NCBI RefSeq assembly: GCF_933775445.1
Contig: NC_065874.1
Coordinates: 24,374,501 to 24,438,500 of the forward strand
Origin: Argentina anserina
Taxonomy: Eukaryota > Streptophyta > Magnoliopsida > Rosales > Rosaceae
Length of the DNA stretch: 64,000 nucleotides
Direction: 5' to 3'
Positions within the stretch are counted from its first letter, which is position 1, and each line of letters starts with the position of its first letter. The position numbers and the translations under genes are program-made. Shown piece after piece: positions 40,449 to 56,700 of this stretch. The notes beneath the pieces are model-generated. The model made no database searches, was not told the origin of the DNA, and saw only the letters and a program-made list of their open reading frames with translations.

Positions 40449-40626
40449 TCTCGTCCACACGGTCAATAGCTGATTATGAAATTCATGCTCAACTACCATT
40501 AGATGTAAATCTAAAAGTAAGAATAATCTTTTTAAAATTAAGTTATTTTGTTTTCAATCCTTAGATTGACATCAAATGATGGTTGAACATAAATTTCATG
40601 GTCAACTACTGACCGTGTGAACGAGA
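40449..40626 (+). mobile_element. 178-bp MITE, copy 2
   Basis: Same family and same length as 13040-13217, with matching inverted ends. It abuts the last coding bases of the broken S28 paralogue; reading through on the minus strand meets a TAG inside the MITE about 10 codons in. Confidence 0.85.
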
Positions 40627-41206
40627 TTGTCTTTTGATCATCCATCCTTTGATAATCTCGACCTCTATTTTCTGCTGATTAACCAACCAGTCTGGATCAG
40701 TACTAGGGTCTGATGGAACTAAATCCAAGCAATGAGACCCTGAAGATAAATTCTTACTTTGTGTCAAAAGAGAAGCAATATTGCATGCCTCTTAAATTCT
40801 TGAGCTTAATTAAGCGAACAAACTACCATGTTCAAATTCTTGCATAACGAATGAGATTTAACTAGGAAAAAAGAATCATAAATCTTATTGTAAAATTGGG
40901 AAGGTTATACGTACGTACCATTCTTTGTATAAACTGCAATAATACCGTCCGATATATTTTGCAATACACTATAACCAGAGAACATGAAAAAAAATTAATG
41001 TCAGACATGGTTAAATTATGGTGATTCATTATATAAAGTGAATGATAATGTCAAGATGATTTCTTATTTGTGATTAGTTATAGTGAATATACTATCGGTC
41101 ATATATGCTTACGTACCCGCCACTGCTGTAAAGATCTCTTAGTCCATTAGAAAAAATGATATCACCGGCGGGGTCAGTTTTATATCATGTATATATATTT
41201 TGGAAA

Positions 41207-41384
41207 ACGTTTTAGATTATTACAATAATTATAAAATATCATTTTTAAATAAAAAAAAATATTCTTGTTAATTTAACGGCTCTAAATTATTATAAAAAAA
41301 TTATAATTCTTTTTTATATAATTTATTTTTTCAAATTGCTTTCAAAATGTAATTAAAAAATAGGATATATACAAAATATGCTTG

Positions 41385-41430
<46 letters not shown>

Positions 41431-42005
41431 GTGGGGTGCCTATATGATAATTGTATTAATTAATTATAGCAATTAATTAATCATAAATGTAAATTAATTA
41501 AATAAAAAAGTCATGAATCTTGCATATTTGTCACTAGAAAGATTAATATCAACATAATTTTATTAAATATGGTATTAATTAAGTTATGCATATTCTAGGA
41601 AAAATAACATTTGTTACCTTACATATCCCCTTAAATCGATTATACTCTAACAAAAAAATATTCCCTTTCAGAAAAAAACCAAAACAAATTTACCAAAAGT
41701 TTTCATCTAAATATAAATATTGTAGTTACCTTACATCATCTGAAATTTAAAAATGAATATATTTTGTGCATATATATATATATATATATATATTTTGTGC
41801 GTGCACACACATATTTCAAGCATATTTTTGTAAATTTTAAATTTTAAAATTGTATTTTAGAAGCATTATTGTGATGAAAAATAAAAAAAGATAAAAATAA
41901 TAATTAAATATTTTTATAATAATTTAGAATTATTGGATTAACAAGGATATGCTTGTCTTTTAATTTAAAATGACATTTTTATATAATTTTAATTGTTAAT
42001 GTGAT
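41207..42005. mobile_element. Inverted-repeat element in the S28 pseudogene, about 0.8 kb
   Basis: About 41210-41310 pairs with the complement of about 41915-42000, both sides carrying a tcttgttaat / attaacaagga core and ctaaattattataaaaa. An inner inverted pair (aaatatgcttgaaatat near 41368 and atatttcaagcatattt near 41811) suggests a nested or palindromic centre with (AT)n runs. Non-coding; ends approximate. Confidence 0.6.
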
Positions 42006-42163
42006 AATGTGACATGACATGTCACGTAGGATTGTGGCGCTGAATTTAAGGCCATATTATGACGCCCTAGCACTCCTCATACGTCTTATCAAAATTAGAT
42101 TGCATCAATTAATTAGCTATAGCCTTAGTTAAAGTTAATTGATGACATGAAACATAAAAAAAC

Positions 42164-44835
42164 TGTAATAACCCAAATTTTCAATACCATTTCTTTTAAT
42201 TTATTAGAAATTAAGGGAATGGTAATTTGATTAAATTCACATTTTACGCTTTTTATTTTGTCGTTGTTCGAAGTAGAAATTGGTTTCAAGAGCCAAAGGA
42301 GTGTTATTTGATTAAGTTCATTTGACCCAAGAGTCGACTTTTAATCCGTTACTCTTTTCAGGAAACTTCCTTCACGAAAGTCGTAGAATTCGTCAATACG
42401 AATTCGTAGACGCGCAGCACGCTTTAATCGGATGTCGTATGTGAAAGTTGTTAGTAACGAAAGTTTGGTTTCCGATTTTGGAAATAGTATAAAAGGAAGG
42501 AGAGGAGATTAGAAATCAGAAAATCAGTTTTTTTTTTCCAAAAAAAATCAGCTCGGTTACTGTTCACCCGAGCTCGGGTACTGTTCACCCGACCCAAAAA
42601 ACTTCTCGGTTACTGTTCATCCGACGTCGTCTTATGTCGTGCCACATATCAAACTGACGGGCTCGACGATCTCCATCTTTTGGGCTACACCTTGCACTCC
42701 AGCGACAACCACACACGGTGCAGCAACTGCCGGAAGTTACTGCTGTGTCGGTGCCGCCTCCTTCGGCCACCATAGCTCGAGATTCTTGGGGGGTTTTGCT
42801 TGTCTCAGTCCCAGCAACATTCCCACAAAAGGAATCGAGCCAAATCGAAGTGTAAGTACCCGAATCAAGAATTTCAATTTCTAGGGTCTGTGAATAGTGC
42901 CGAATTTATGTTCTTCGTCGTTTGAACTGTTTAGGCTTAGATTTAGACCTTGGTGTCAACTAGAAAGTTGTTGGAAATGTTATTTAGGTTGTGGTGGTGA
43001 AATTTGGTGATGATTGGTGGCGGTCGGTGAACAGTGACGCCAAATGAATAGTACTGTGAATAGTGTTCTGTAACAGTTAACGTGATCAATGTTTTTTAGT
43101 GAACAGTGTTTCGATAAAACAGTAAATGTGAACAGTGGCATGGTAAACAGCAGCTGTGAACAGTGCATGGTAAACAGTGCCTGTGAACAGTGGTTTGGTA
43201 ACAACGGTAAATGTGAACAGTATTTTTAGTAAAAACAGTGATTAGTAAAATGAACAGTGTTATGTGAACAATGTTTTATGAACAACATTTAGCTGTACAG
43301 AAATCGTCACATGATATTTTAAGTATCATTTTCTAAGTATTTATCATGCTATTAGGTGACTGACGAAACGAGTGAGGAAATTTCTTTCAGTGTCGTGGAA
43401 GTTGCACGCAGGAAAGAAGATGAGTAAAATCTCACATATTTACGAATCTACTCTTGTGGAGATTCAAGATGTTGCAAGAGTTTTTAATATTGAATTACGA
43501 CATGTATACGATATAGTGGATTACATATATATTGTATAAATGTTAATAAGTACATATATATATAGTTTGCTATATTATATACTCTTATGAATTCATTGGA
43601 ATTAGTCATTTCGATGACGAGAATTAAATATTGAGCATGTGATTTAACTTGTACATTATGAGGTGTGATTATTGTACGTGGTTTTAACATGGTGTTTGTT
43701 AAAACGTTTTGTCTTCGGACGTGTTTATGAAATATGACATGTATATGATATAGCAGATTATATATATATATTGTATAAATGGTAAATAGGTACATATATA
43801 TATAGTTTGCTATGTAATATACTGTTATGATTTTATCGTGATGATGTCATTTTGATGATGAGATTGTATATCGAGCATGTGATTTTGATTTGTACAATAT
43901 GATGTGAGATTATTGTACGTGATTTTAACATGGAGATTGTTAAAATGTTGATTTGTCTTCGGACTTGATTTTTGTACAATATGATGTGAGATTATTGTAC
44001 GTGATTTTAACATGGAGATTATTAAAATGTTGATTTGTCTTCGAACTTGATTTTTGTACAATATGATGTGAGATTATTGTACGTGTTTGGCAAGTCGGAA
44101 CCTAGCTTTTGGCCGGGCGAAAGTTACGATACTGTTAGAGTTCTAGTCTGTTTGCCGGAGTACTGCATGTGAGGTAACAGGTGGTTATCGGCTCATGAGT
44201 ACTCATATTTTGGATGTTGGGTAGCAGGTGGTTGCCCAATATCGGCGGTGTACTACGTGAGGGGTAACAGATGTGTAACAGCGTTCATTAATACCCGTAT
44301 TATAAATGCATTTGGGTAACCAGAAGGGTTGCCCAATTTCTCATGAGCACTTTCGTTTTCATATTTTGGACAACCAGACGGGCCATCCATCGACTCATGA
44401 ATGCATTTATATTTGATGTTTTTGTGGATTTTCGTATATATTGATATGCGAGTTTTATTATTGTTTTTACTCATACGAGCTGTAAAGCTTACCGGGTTTG
44501 TGTTTACAATCCCGGTGCACCAATTCGATGGTGTAATGGATACTCTGCATGTGTGGATTAGCGGGAATTGACGGACTGCTCAGAGGACTTGAAGATATTT
44601 AGTTCCAGCTTGTGTGAGGATTTTGTGTGACTTGCTTGTGAGGATTACACATTTTCATTTGTTATAATGTCGAATTATAATTTGGTTTGTAATAATCAGT
44701 TTGACTGAGTTGTATTTTAAACTCAGAGATGATCCACTGTGGCATTTTAAATGATTTCGATTCATTGAGATTGTTTTGGTATTTAACGACTTTGAAATTT
44801 TGAGTTTTTATGCTCGAAATTTTAGGGTTGTTACA
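42164..44835 (+). mobile_element. Solo LTR (copy D), TSD aaaac
   Basis: 2672 bp, begins TGTAATAACCC and ends GGGTTGTTACA. Flanked by aaaac at 42159-42163 and 44836-44840. Same family as A-C. TATA at 42488. It lies in the intron between exons 6 and 7 of the S28 pseudogene. It lacks the long (CT)n tract and the 28-bp array, and carries a run of aacagt-type repeats at about 43026-43280. Confidence 0.92.
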
Positions 44836-45160
44836 AAAACAAAAAAGAAGGAGCTTTTACATACATGGCCGCCATAATATGTAGTAATCCAATGTGGGCG
44901 AGAAGGGACGCCATACTGTGACTTGAAATTGTCAAAGTATCTGTATTTGTAGGTCGGAATAAGGTTGAAACATGGTGTTGTTGCCGATTGCATAAACCGG
45001 CATTAACATTTCACTACATGCCTGCATAATACCTCTTATACAAATGCATCAATTCCTCCATGTTTACCAATTAAAATTGACACTTTTATAGTTCCGTAAG
45101 ATGATATCAACTACGAACTCCACCCTACAGAAGTTTCATCATCATCATAACCACTGCTGG

Positions 45161-47630
<2,470 letters not shown>

Positions 47631-48123
47631 GCTGGGTAGTGCATTAGTATTAAAACTAGCTACATCGTTAATGTGGCATAAGTAGTTTCCTTCCATTACT
47701 ACAAGTCCAGCAAAGATTTTCGCAAGAGTATCATTCGATGAAGAAGCGCCATCGATGCCTCTGCAAATGACATTGACTGGATTTGTTGGTGGATCATCGA
47801 ACGTAGCTGCCCTCATGTACATTGACCGCAAGGAGTTTTTGAGATACCATGAGGCGCTCAAGGGACTATAATGAGAAGAGTTCAAAGGGTAGTGACATGC
47901 AAGAAATCAGAAGAGTCTGATCAAGCGTTTAAATAGTCTTAATAACTAATTAGTTGTGTATACACATACATCAGCAGAATTATAAAAACAAAAAAAAAAC
48001 AAAAACTCACCTGCAAGTGTGGAACATTTTGCTAAGATTTGAGATACCATCAGGCATAGAAGCAATTGCATCAATTTCTGACCAAGACTGTTTTATGGTT
48101 TGGTAGCAAGTCTCACTAGCTTC

Positions 48124-48440
48124 CTACACATGAACATGCCAGTGAATATATAATTGAGCTATCAACTATTAATTGTGTTAAACAAGAGGATCGAAGTTTA
48201 TATGTAAAACTCTAAAATCATTCGAGACAATGTGTAGAGACACAGAGGTGATGGCGAGTCGAGAGATCATTAGTGTAAGGTATTGAAGAACTGGACCTAT
48301 AAAAGTCCCGTTCACCTGATATATGTGAAATTGACAAATTGTAATCTCCGTAGAGATGGGTTCTTTAAGTTCAAGGGTCATGTTGCTGGGTTGGGTTTAT
48401 AATATTGGATCAGGTTTCAATAAATGGGATGATCAATTAT
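48124..48440. other. Spacer upstream of the S28 pseudogene remnant
   Basis: This is where exons 1-3 of the duplicate would be expected. Nothing matching them is seen. Confidence 0.55.
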
Positions 48441-48445
48441 ATACC

Positions 48446-49097
48446 CACTCCATTTTTTTAATATAAGTCGTTTTAGGTTTTGATTTTTAGTTCAATATAT
48501 AAGTCGTTTTAGTTTTTTATTCCATAGTATTTCCTAATTTATCCCTGAACCACAATAATGACATGGATAAAATAATTTCATTGTGGGAATTTGTATCAAT
48601 TCTCATTAATTACTACTTCTAATTACTAGCTCTATTATCAACAATTTGTCTTTCCAACTACTTATAATTACTACTCCTTTTTTTAAAGATATTTCACTAC
48701 CACCATCCTTTTTTTATTAGTATTTGAGAGTATTCTACTATTTGATTTGTCTTCTTATATATGCAAATGAAGTTATGTAATTTCAGTTTTGGCTCAATTT
48801 TGAAACTTGAAAATTTTGATACATAAAAAATTTTGAGTTGAAATTTTTCTCCCGTAAATTTTCATTAGATTTGAAGTAGGTTTTTTAATTTCAAGTTGGA
48901 TTGCTGCAATAATTATAAAGAATGTGAAAGAGTTTGGTGAAGTAAATAGTAGTAATAAGGCACATGAAAAATAGAAAATTGATGAGTAGTAATTAAGAGC
49001 AATGAAGCCTTAAATAAGGGTTATATTGTCATTAGAATTGTTTTTTAATCTGTGTGAAAACTCCTAAAACGACTTATATTAAAAAACGGAGGGAGTA
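48446..49097. mobile_element. Mariner/Stowaway-type MITE, about 650 bp
   Basis: Terminal inverted repeats: left ctccattttttta then atataagtcgttttag, right complement ctccctccgttttttaa then tataagtcgttttagg. The CTCCCTCCG...AAGTCGTTTTAG end is a common plant mariner-MITE signature (family knowledge). A partly repeated end motif also occurs at 48499. Interior non-coding. Confidence 0.8.
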
Positions 49098-49204
49098 GCT
49101 GTTATAAGCAACCTTAATTTGTTTCTTATATTGATGAGTATTGAGCTTCTGCATTCGCCCCATTTGAAGTTCTTTGATAATAGAGTCGCAAAGCCTGCTC
49201 CCAG

Positions 49205-49365
49205 ACAGGCGCGGATGAAGTATAGAGTTTGGGGGGACTCAAGTCCCTCCTAAATTCTTGAAGCAGCTGAAGCCAACTTTCTCAAACAAAAAAACATAAA
49301 GTGGGGGATATAAATGGGCGGGGGAAAACATAAAGGGCGGGTCTCAGACTCTCCAACTCAAACTA

Positions 49366-49416
<51 letters not shown>

Positions 49417-52400
49417 GTGAATTAGCTGAAGTCAACCACTCTTTACCAAACCAAAAAAAACATAAAGGGGGGGGGGGTATGAGACTGTCGAACTCAAAAC
49501 TCTCTGCCTCTCTGCTAGTTCTCATTTCTCCACTCTCTCTGTCTTAATTATCTCTTTAATTATTAGCTCCCAAAACAATCGGCAATCAAATCCTTATGAG
49601 CTCTTCATTCTCTTTGTCATCCTACTCAAATTCAATGTAAGTATTTCATAATTTCAATTCAAGCAATTGAATCAATTCAGATTTTAGGGTTAGAATTTGG
49701 GGGAAATCTAAATATCTAATCTAGATAGAATGATTTGTAGATATTAATCATATCATTGAATCATTCAATGACAAATGTCCATTAGTTAGTCCATTACAAG
49801 TTTTTTGAGTTTTGCTGAGGAGTAATGACTTAATATCGGTCGGATGGTGTTTTGTTCTTCTTCGGTTGTCTTCAGTCTTCTTTTAATTCCAAGGTAAGAC
49901 AAACTGTTCTTGTATTCAAGTAATTCAACTTTACATTACGAAATGCAGTATTATAATTTATATGTATACTTTTAAGAAGTATTGGTTGAGTGGTTGATTT
50001 GTTATTTGTTACTTGTTAGTGACTTAGTGTGTTTCAATAATTGGATAATTTGGATTCATATATGAATATCTATGTTTTGATTTATAATGTATGAGCCTCT
50101 ACCGAAGAGAACAAAATTTATCACTTCATGGCTTACAAAAACGAGTCATCAAGTTCAAACCCCATTTCTGAGCCTTCTGTGTGTACTCAACATATTGATG
50201 ATCTAGTAAATCCACCCATATCTTCCATTCCTGAGCCAGAAAGTAATATTAATGATCTTAAGAGGGATCCTCGTTTACGTTGTCCTATTTGGCAATATCC
50301 ATTTAAGGATATGGATAAGATTTGAAAAGAGTATTGTTTGTTAGGTCCATTTTAACCTGAATTAGAGTTTCCATTTAGTGAACAAGGGGGCCAACAACGT
50401 AGGTTTCAAAAAGCTTGGTACAAGGATTTGGTATGGCTTGAGTATTCAATTGTTAAGGATAAAGCATATTGCTCCCATGTTTTCTTTTTGACACCAAAGG
50501 CAATCATTCACCGTTTATGGGTTTAGAAATTGGAAGAAGGTTTGCAATAGTGATAATGTGTTGTTAGAGCATGCTGGAGGCATTAATTCTCCACATCATG
50601 CTGCAATGCAAAAATGGGATTCATTGAGAAACCCGGCCAAGGGAATTGAAGCAGTAATTCATACAAGATCTTTGAAGGATGTGGAAGATAATCGATTGAG
50701 GCTTAAGGCTTCAATAGAGAGTGTTAGATTGCTAGCTAAGCAAGGAGCTCCTTTTAGAAGTCATGATGAATCTAAAGGCTCTTTGAACCAATGATATTTT
50801 AAGGAAGTTATAAACTCTTATGGAAGAATGAGTCCTGAGATTGAGAGAGTTGTGTTGGGAAATGCTCCTAGAAATGCTAAGTATACTAGTCCATCAATTC
50901 AAAAGCAACTCTTAAATATCCTTAGTCATGAGTGAGGAGCAAGATACGTGAAGAAGTTGGGCTTTCTAAGTATTGTATTCTTGTTGATGAAGGATTAGAC
51001 ACTTTTCATAAGGAGCATATGGCCATTATTTTGAGATTTGTTGATTCTAAAGGCTTAATTCATGAATAATTTTTTAAGATTATAAGTGTTACCTCACAAA
51101 CTCTTAAAAATGAGATCTCGAAAGTACTTACCATGTACGATCTTCAAGTGAGAAACATGAGAGGTCAAGGGTATGACGATGCTAGTAATATGAGAGACAT
51201 TTATAATGGATTGCAAGCATTGTTTCTTGAAGAATGTCCTTATGCATACTATGTTCACTGTTATGCTCACTGCTTGCAATTGACATTGAAGTGATTGAAC
51301 GCTACAACTCAAGGGGTGCAGGAGATTTGGTAATTCTTGATAACCTTGGGTTTAATTGTGAATTTTGTTGATGCTTCTGCTAAGCGGCATTCTGCATTGA
51401 GAGCCGTAAGAAAGGAGGAAATTGCAAATTTGGTAGCTTGTGGGGAACTTCAAACAGGTAGTGGTGTTAACCAAATTTGTACTTTGCAGCGAGCTAGTAC
51501 CACTCGGTGGAGCTCACATTTCCGTTCTATTCAGAGTCTAATTGAATTGTTTAGTTCGACAAAACAGACTCTTAATGATATGATGGATAAAGTAGTTGAA
51601 GGACAAGCTGAAGCTATTCTCAAGGCTTTGAGGTCATTTGATTTTGTGTTTTGCTTGCTTCTAATGAACAAAGTAATGAAAGTTACCGAACTACTTTGTC
51701 AGACACTACAGCAGAAGTCTATTGATCTTGTGCAAGCAATGAACTTTGTAAGAGTTACAAAGTCACTTCTTCAGGAGATGAGAGACATAGGGTGGGATGA
51801 TTTGGTAAGAGATGTGAAATCTTTTTGTGAAAAACATGATCTTGAAATGCCTGATATGAGTGCTTGTTATAAGAATGGTACAGGTTGTCGTTGTCAAGAG
51901 ATTACAGTTGAGCACCATTATCATGTAAATGTGTTCAATGTCTTGATTGATTATCAGTTGAGTGAGTTGAATAGAATATACTCAGAGCAAGGTTTAGAAC
52001 TCCTTACACTTAGTTCATCTTTGAATCCTCTTGATGACTTCAAGTACTACAAAACTGAAGATGTTTGCAATCTTGCTAAGAGGTTTTATCTTGAAGATTT
52101 TGATGATGGTGAAATGTGTACTCTAGAATTAGAGTGTGCATATTATGAGAAGGATATGTGAAGTGATCTAAAGTTCAAGAAATTGGAATCCATTGCCAAG
52201 TTGTGCCACATCTTGGTTCAAACAAGGAAGTCGGAATTTTGTCCCATGATTCACATATTGATTTGTTCGGTTTTGACTATTCCAGTGTCTACAACAACCA
52301 CTGAAAGAGCATTTTCAGCTATGAATATCATTAAGAATAGACTCAGAAGTAAGATGGAAGATGAGTTTCTTGATGATTATATGGTCATTCACATTAAGAA

Positions 52401-52643
52401 GGAGTACGCCGATTCTATTGTCAATGTTGTGGTGATTAAGGATTTCAAAACTTTATCAAACCGTAGAGTCAAATTTAGTTAGTTTATACTTTTGTATTGC
52501 ATTTAAGGGGTGAGACTCATTATGTAGGTGCATCTTTTTTCCTAATCAATAGAGTATTCTTGCATCATTGAAATTTTTTATTATAATATTTTTATTTATT
52601 TAATTAAAAAACCTCCCGACTCCAATTCCTACATCCGCCAATG
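49205..52643 (+). mobile_element. Degenerate hAT transposon (TTF/ZMYM-type)
   Basis: The left end CAGGCGCGGATG and the complement of the right end CATTGGCGGATG match the hAT-type CAGnGGCGGAT terminus. Flanks are gctccaga (49197-49204) and ctcctaga (52644-52651), an 8-bp target duplication that agrees if one base was lost. It encloses the transposase pseudogene and an (AT)n tract at 49369-49413. Confidence 0.8.
50128..52482 (+). pseudogene. hAT transposase remnant (TTF-type zinc finger and hAT dimerisation domain)
   Basis: N-terminal part shows RDPRLRCPIWQYP and, past two stops, EFPFSEQGGQQRRFQ and WYKDLVWLEYS...AYCSHVFF, the TTF zinc-finger region. The middle shows ASAKRHSALR and RASTTRWSSHFRS. 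The C-terminus shows TTTTERAFSAMNIIKNRLRSKM, the hAT dimerisation domain. In-frame stops occur near 50323, 50353, 50524 and 51292, with further stops and frame changes, so it cannot make an active enzyme. The longest open piece is 51337-52161. Confidence 0.85.
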
Positions 52644-52651
52644 CTCCTAGA

Positions 52652-53760
52652 TTGATTTTGAACACTCGGAAATGCTTGTCAATGATCTTTATCCTCCGGC
52701 ATGGTTGCTCTGCTCTCACATAAAGCATGAATAGGGAGTTTCATGCCTTCTTCATTAATCCCCTATATTTTCCTTGAAACTAAACTAATAATTACCGAAT
52801 GTTTAGCTAGCAGCATCAAACTTGTTGAATTGAGCCGGTGGCGAGATGAGGATGAGTCCGGCAAAGCACAATTTCAAAAAGATCTACTCCTCTATCCTTT
52901 CGCAAGAGATTTAATGGTTAAATAAATATAAAGTAGTGATTTTTACTTAAATTGAACATATTGTTTTTTTGATTGGATTAAAAGGAGGTTGATCCAATGG
53001 TAGTTGTCCAAATTTTCCCTGGTTAGCTGCAGGTGAACGGGACTCAGACCTATAAGTGTTGTTCATGGCAAAGATTTGTGCACTTTGTTCAGACGTTTTT
53101 GAGACTTCAGTTGATTGCTTTTGTTAATTAAATTGAAATCCAAGCACAGTTGCACAACCTTATCTACTTATAGCTGATTATGATCCTGAACAAGTGATCA
53201 GGAACACAAGTATTGAATTTGAATGGTCTGCTGCACATATATATTTATATCTATCAGGCGGGGGTAGGTGTGAAATTGATCAGAGATAATGATCGGTTCA
53301 CTGATTTGGTTCTAAGAAGAGCCACCGATTACTCGATTAGAGTTGAAATTTTCCGTTGTTCCTGAGCTAATCACACTCGGGCACGGTATAGCAGAAGCCA
53401 TTGTTATGGCAAATTTCGTGGCCGATGAGCTTCTCGGAGGGTTACAGTTTTCTGTTTCTCAAAATTGGTACCAATAACCAGACTGGAATAGAGTAATTGA
53501 CTGACATTTTGATGATCAATGAATAAGAAACGAGAAATAAACTAAAATAGACGCATCAAAAACTGGGGGGAAGAGTGAACATAACGACATCTAATGTACG
53601 TAGTTTCATAATCTGTATCCTCAATTTACGTGGGGGGAAGAGTGAACATTACCTACAACATAGTAACAAATTTGATAAATAGAAAAAAGAATTAGCCAGT
53701 GTTCATTCAGCAAAATGCTCCAGGAGAGAGCAATGAGATGGGAAAAATTACAAGACCACG
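52652..53760. other. Spacer downstream of GDPDL
   Basis: Holds the 53062-53288 repeat (listed separately). 53330-53460 reads for about 30 codons as PELITLGHGIAEAIV..., but I recognise no family. Confidence 0.5.
53062..53288 (+). repeat. Long direct repeat, copy 1
   Basis: About 225 bp matching 63768-64000 in the same orientation with few differences, including aagtgatcagga, gaatggtctgctgcacatata and ggcgggggtag. Copy 2 runs off the window end. Copy 1 lies about 500 bp past the stop codon of the GDPDL gene. Confidence 0.9.
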
Positions 53761-53789
53761 AGCTACCGAGTGAAAATGCTTTCACAGTT

Positions 53790-56700
53790 TCAGAGAAGAA
53801 AAAGGCTGGTAGATAGCATAGCTAGAGTTGAAAGAAGGAAGCACACAGCATTCTTCGGCTGCCCGTTTGGCAGTGGTGGTGGTGACACTGTAGATCCACT
53901 GGATGGCCCGGGAGCTAAGGCTATTTTGGCGGCTGGCAATGGCGGCTCAATCACATCACTCTCTGTCAGGACTGGATTTGGAGCCTCAGCAGGTGGCAGA
54001 TAAACAGGAGAAACAACTTGTACCAGACTGCCTGCTTGAACAGGGCTCATGTAGGCAGGTGTCACTTTATAACTTAAACACCGATTTCCTTCATCAGTTA
54101 AGCATCAAAACACCAATCAGTTACTAGTACAGTTGAATAGCCCTAATGTATCCATTATTCATACCCAAAGAAAAACATTGTATAACAAATGCACTTACTT
54201 TTGTATCGAGCAGCTGTTTTGGGGAAGTCTGTGATAACACCATCAACACCGGCCCCCGTCACATATGAATTGATCTCCACAGATGAATCTGAGAAGAAAT
54301 CCCATGCTTGAGATACAAACTCATTGCTGAAGAGTTCAACATAAACAGGTATTTCAGATCCCTGAAATGTCTTTACGACATCAGTTGCTCTAGTGATGAA
54401 TGCCTGATTTTCCGGAAAGACAGAGGCTTTGTTGACGACCACAGCATTGGCAAACTTCTTAATGTCCTCAACAGTTTTTTCAAGGGCATCACCAATTTTC
54501 TCTTCAATCTTGTAGACACATTTATACTTGGTTTCCTCCTTAAATTTCATCAGAACAGAACTATTAGTGGATTGAATCATGACATCTAGCTTTGTCTGAT
54601 TACCATAACCAGCTTTGTTTAACTCAGTAATGACTGCATCTGTCACACTTAATCCCTTCTTCTCTGCAAGATACGCCGCATACTGGAAGCAAACAGTAGA
54701 AAATATCATCATTAGTGATGTAGTCGTAAGTTCTCAATCAGGCTGCTCTTAAACAAACAAACAAAAAAACATTACATTTGACCACTATGAGATGCAAAAT
54801 ATTCAGTATCAATCATTGGTTTAAAACATATGACTCCCATATCTGCAGCCCCGATTCAACAAGATCCCCAATCTCATTTTTAATGTTACAAGTTAATGTG
54901 CAGGAAGGAGGAAAGGATAAGAAAGTAACATGGTAATGGCAAACATTGTGAAAGTTTATCCCGGGCTCTTAATTTGGAAATATAGTTCAAATAAACAAAT
55001 AGCTTTCTAATAATGGAAGCATCAATCATAAATTAAGCAGTGAAACTTTGAAAACAGAACTCACCTCGATGCTGATCAAGACACCAGATAGAGAACTTGA
55101 ATTTTTTGCCATGGTCAAAAATTCAGATAAATTCAAGTAACTGCCAGCACTTTTGAACCTTGGATTCCTAAACAAGGTGTAACTTCTTTGGGGGCTTAAT
55201 ATAGAAGCTACAGTAGATATAACAAAAGGAGTCAATACAAGGATATCACTAATTGGCCAAGAAAAGAGTACTTTCTTCTATGGAAGGTACACTGCTAGAA
55301 TATGCAATCACTTGACCATGCCACATAACTTGTAAGATCAACATAAATGTCATGAGTATGTGTAAACTATGTAGAATATATATAAATTTGAGCACGGTTT
55401 CTCTGAATGACATATAAGTTATTCAGTATGTTCTTTCTGGCAGGTCGATAACATGTCAATCAAGTGTTTTGTTTGAAATCAAAACAACAGCACATACAGT
55501 GAAGCTTCAATTAAATTTTCTGTTTCTAGTTTCTACTAAAAGAATTGGTGCAAAATTAGATCCCCAAATCCCTATTGTAAGTGGTTTCTATGCCTTATGA
55601 AGAGAGAATTTATAAAAGTATGAAAATCAATGACAACTTACGTTTTAGTGTTTTGATCTGATCCCATGTCAGGCTAAAGGTATAGATTCCACTGCCAACC
55701 TTAATTTCTGGAACAACCATTGAGTAGTTGTTAAATCTTGATTGAGCAACTGCTGTGCTATCAATAAGATTTATAGTGCTTGAGCAAAATGGTATCCCAT
55801 CCTTGGACATTTGGACATTACAATCGAGTACATCTACACCATCTTCAATTGCATGCATATACGCTAAGTAAGTACAGCCGGGGTAGTCTCCGCTTGCTCC
55901 ATCTTTCGAAATGACCAAAGGTGCATCTGCAGAGGAAGACAAAAGGAATTCATTAGAAACAATGCAAGAATTGCACTTGTTCTGGAAAAGTATACATACA
56001 AGCAACCTCATTCACCACCAAAAGATCCAAATTTTTAACTTGAGCACCACTATGCAATAATGTACCTGGCACTGAAGCATTCTTTTCTGGGTGAGCATAA
56101 CAATCTGCACTAATTAAGAGAGACTATCATCATTAAACAGGATATTAATGCTAATCTAGAAATAAACGGTCAAATTGTAACAAGTGGCAAAAGTTTAAAT
56201 CCTTAGTTTGGGTCCTGCATATATTGCCTTCTGAGTTAAAAAAGGAAACTTGTAAAAACTCTTGTATTTAGCTTTGTTGATTTTGTCAAACATTTATATA
56301 ACTGCTATGATGCATCATTAATCCTACATCTTTCAAAAGAATACACAGATCAAGTAAGAAATCAAGCAATACTCAAATTTGTAATAATACACCATTTAGC
56401 CCAACAATAATTGAAAAAAATAAGTTACCTATGGCTGCTGATGGAGTTATGGGAAAGTCAGACAGCACACCGTCAACACTGAAGTTGTTATTGTCGAAGA
56501 ATGACAAGTACTCGGAAACTGGATCATAACTGTAATTGAAGGGGAATGGCACGTCATTAAAGAAACCTGACACAAATACGGTTAGCCCTGCTTTATGAGC
56601 ATCCGAAACAATGGAAGTATGAGGTTCTAGATAATTGTCCATGGTGACAGGCCATATGTAAGTTTTAGGAACTATGATTCCAGAGGCAAATGTCTTGATA

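Noticed and set aside
48178..48381. 67-aa minus-strand ORF where S28 duplicate exons 1-3 would be
   Set aside because: No resemblance to those exons or to another family I know.
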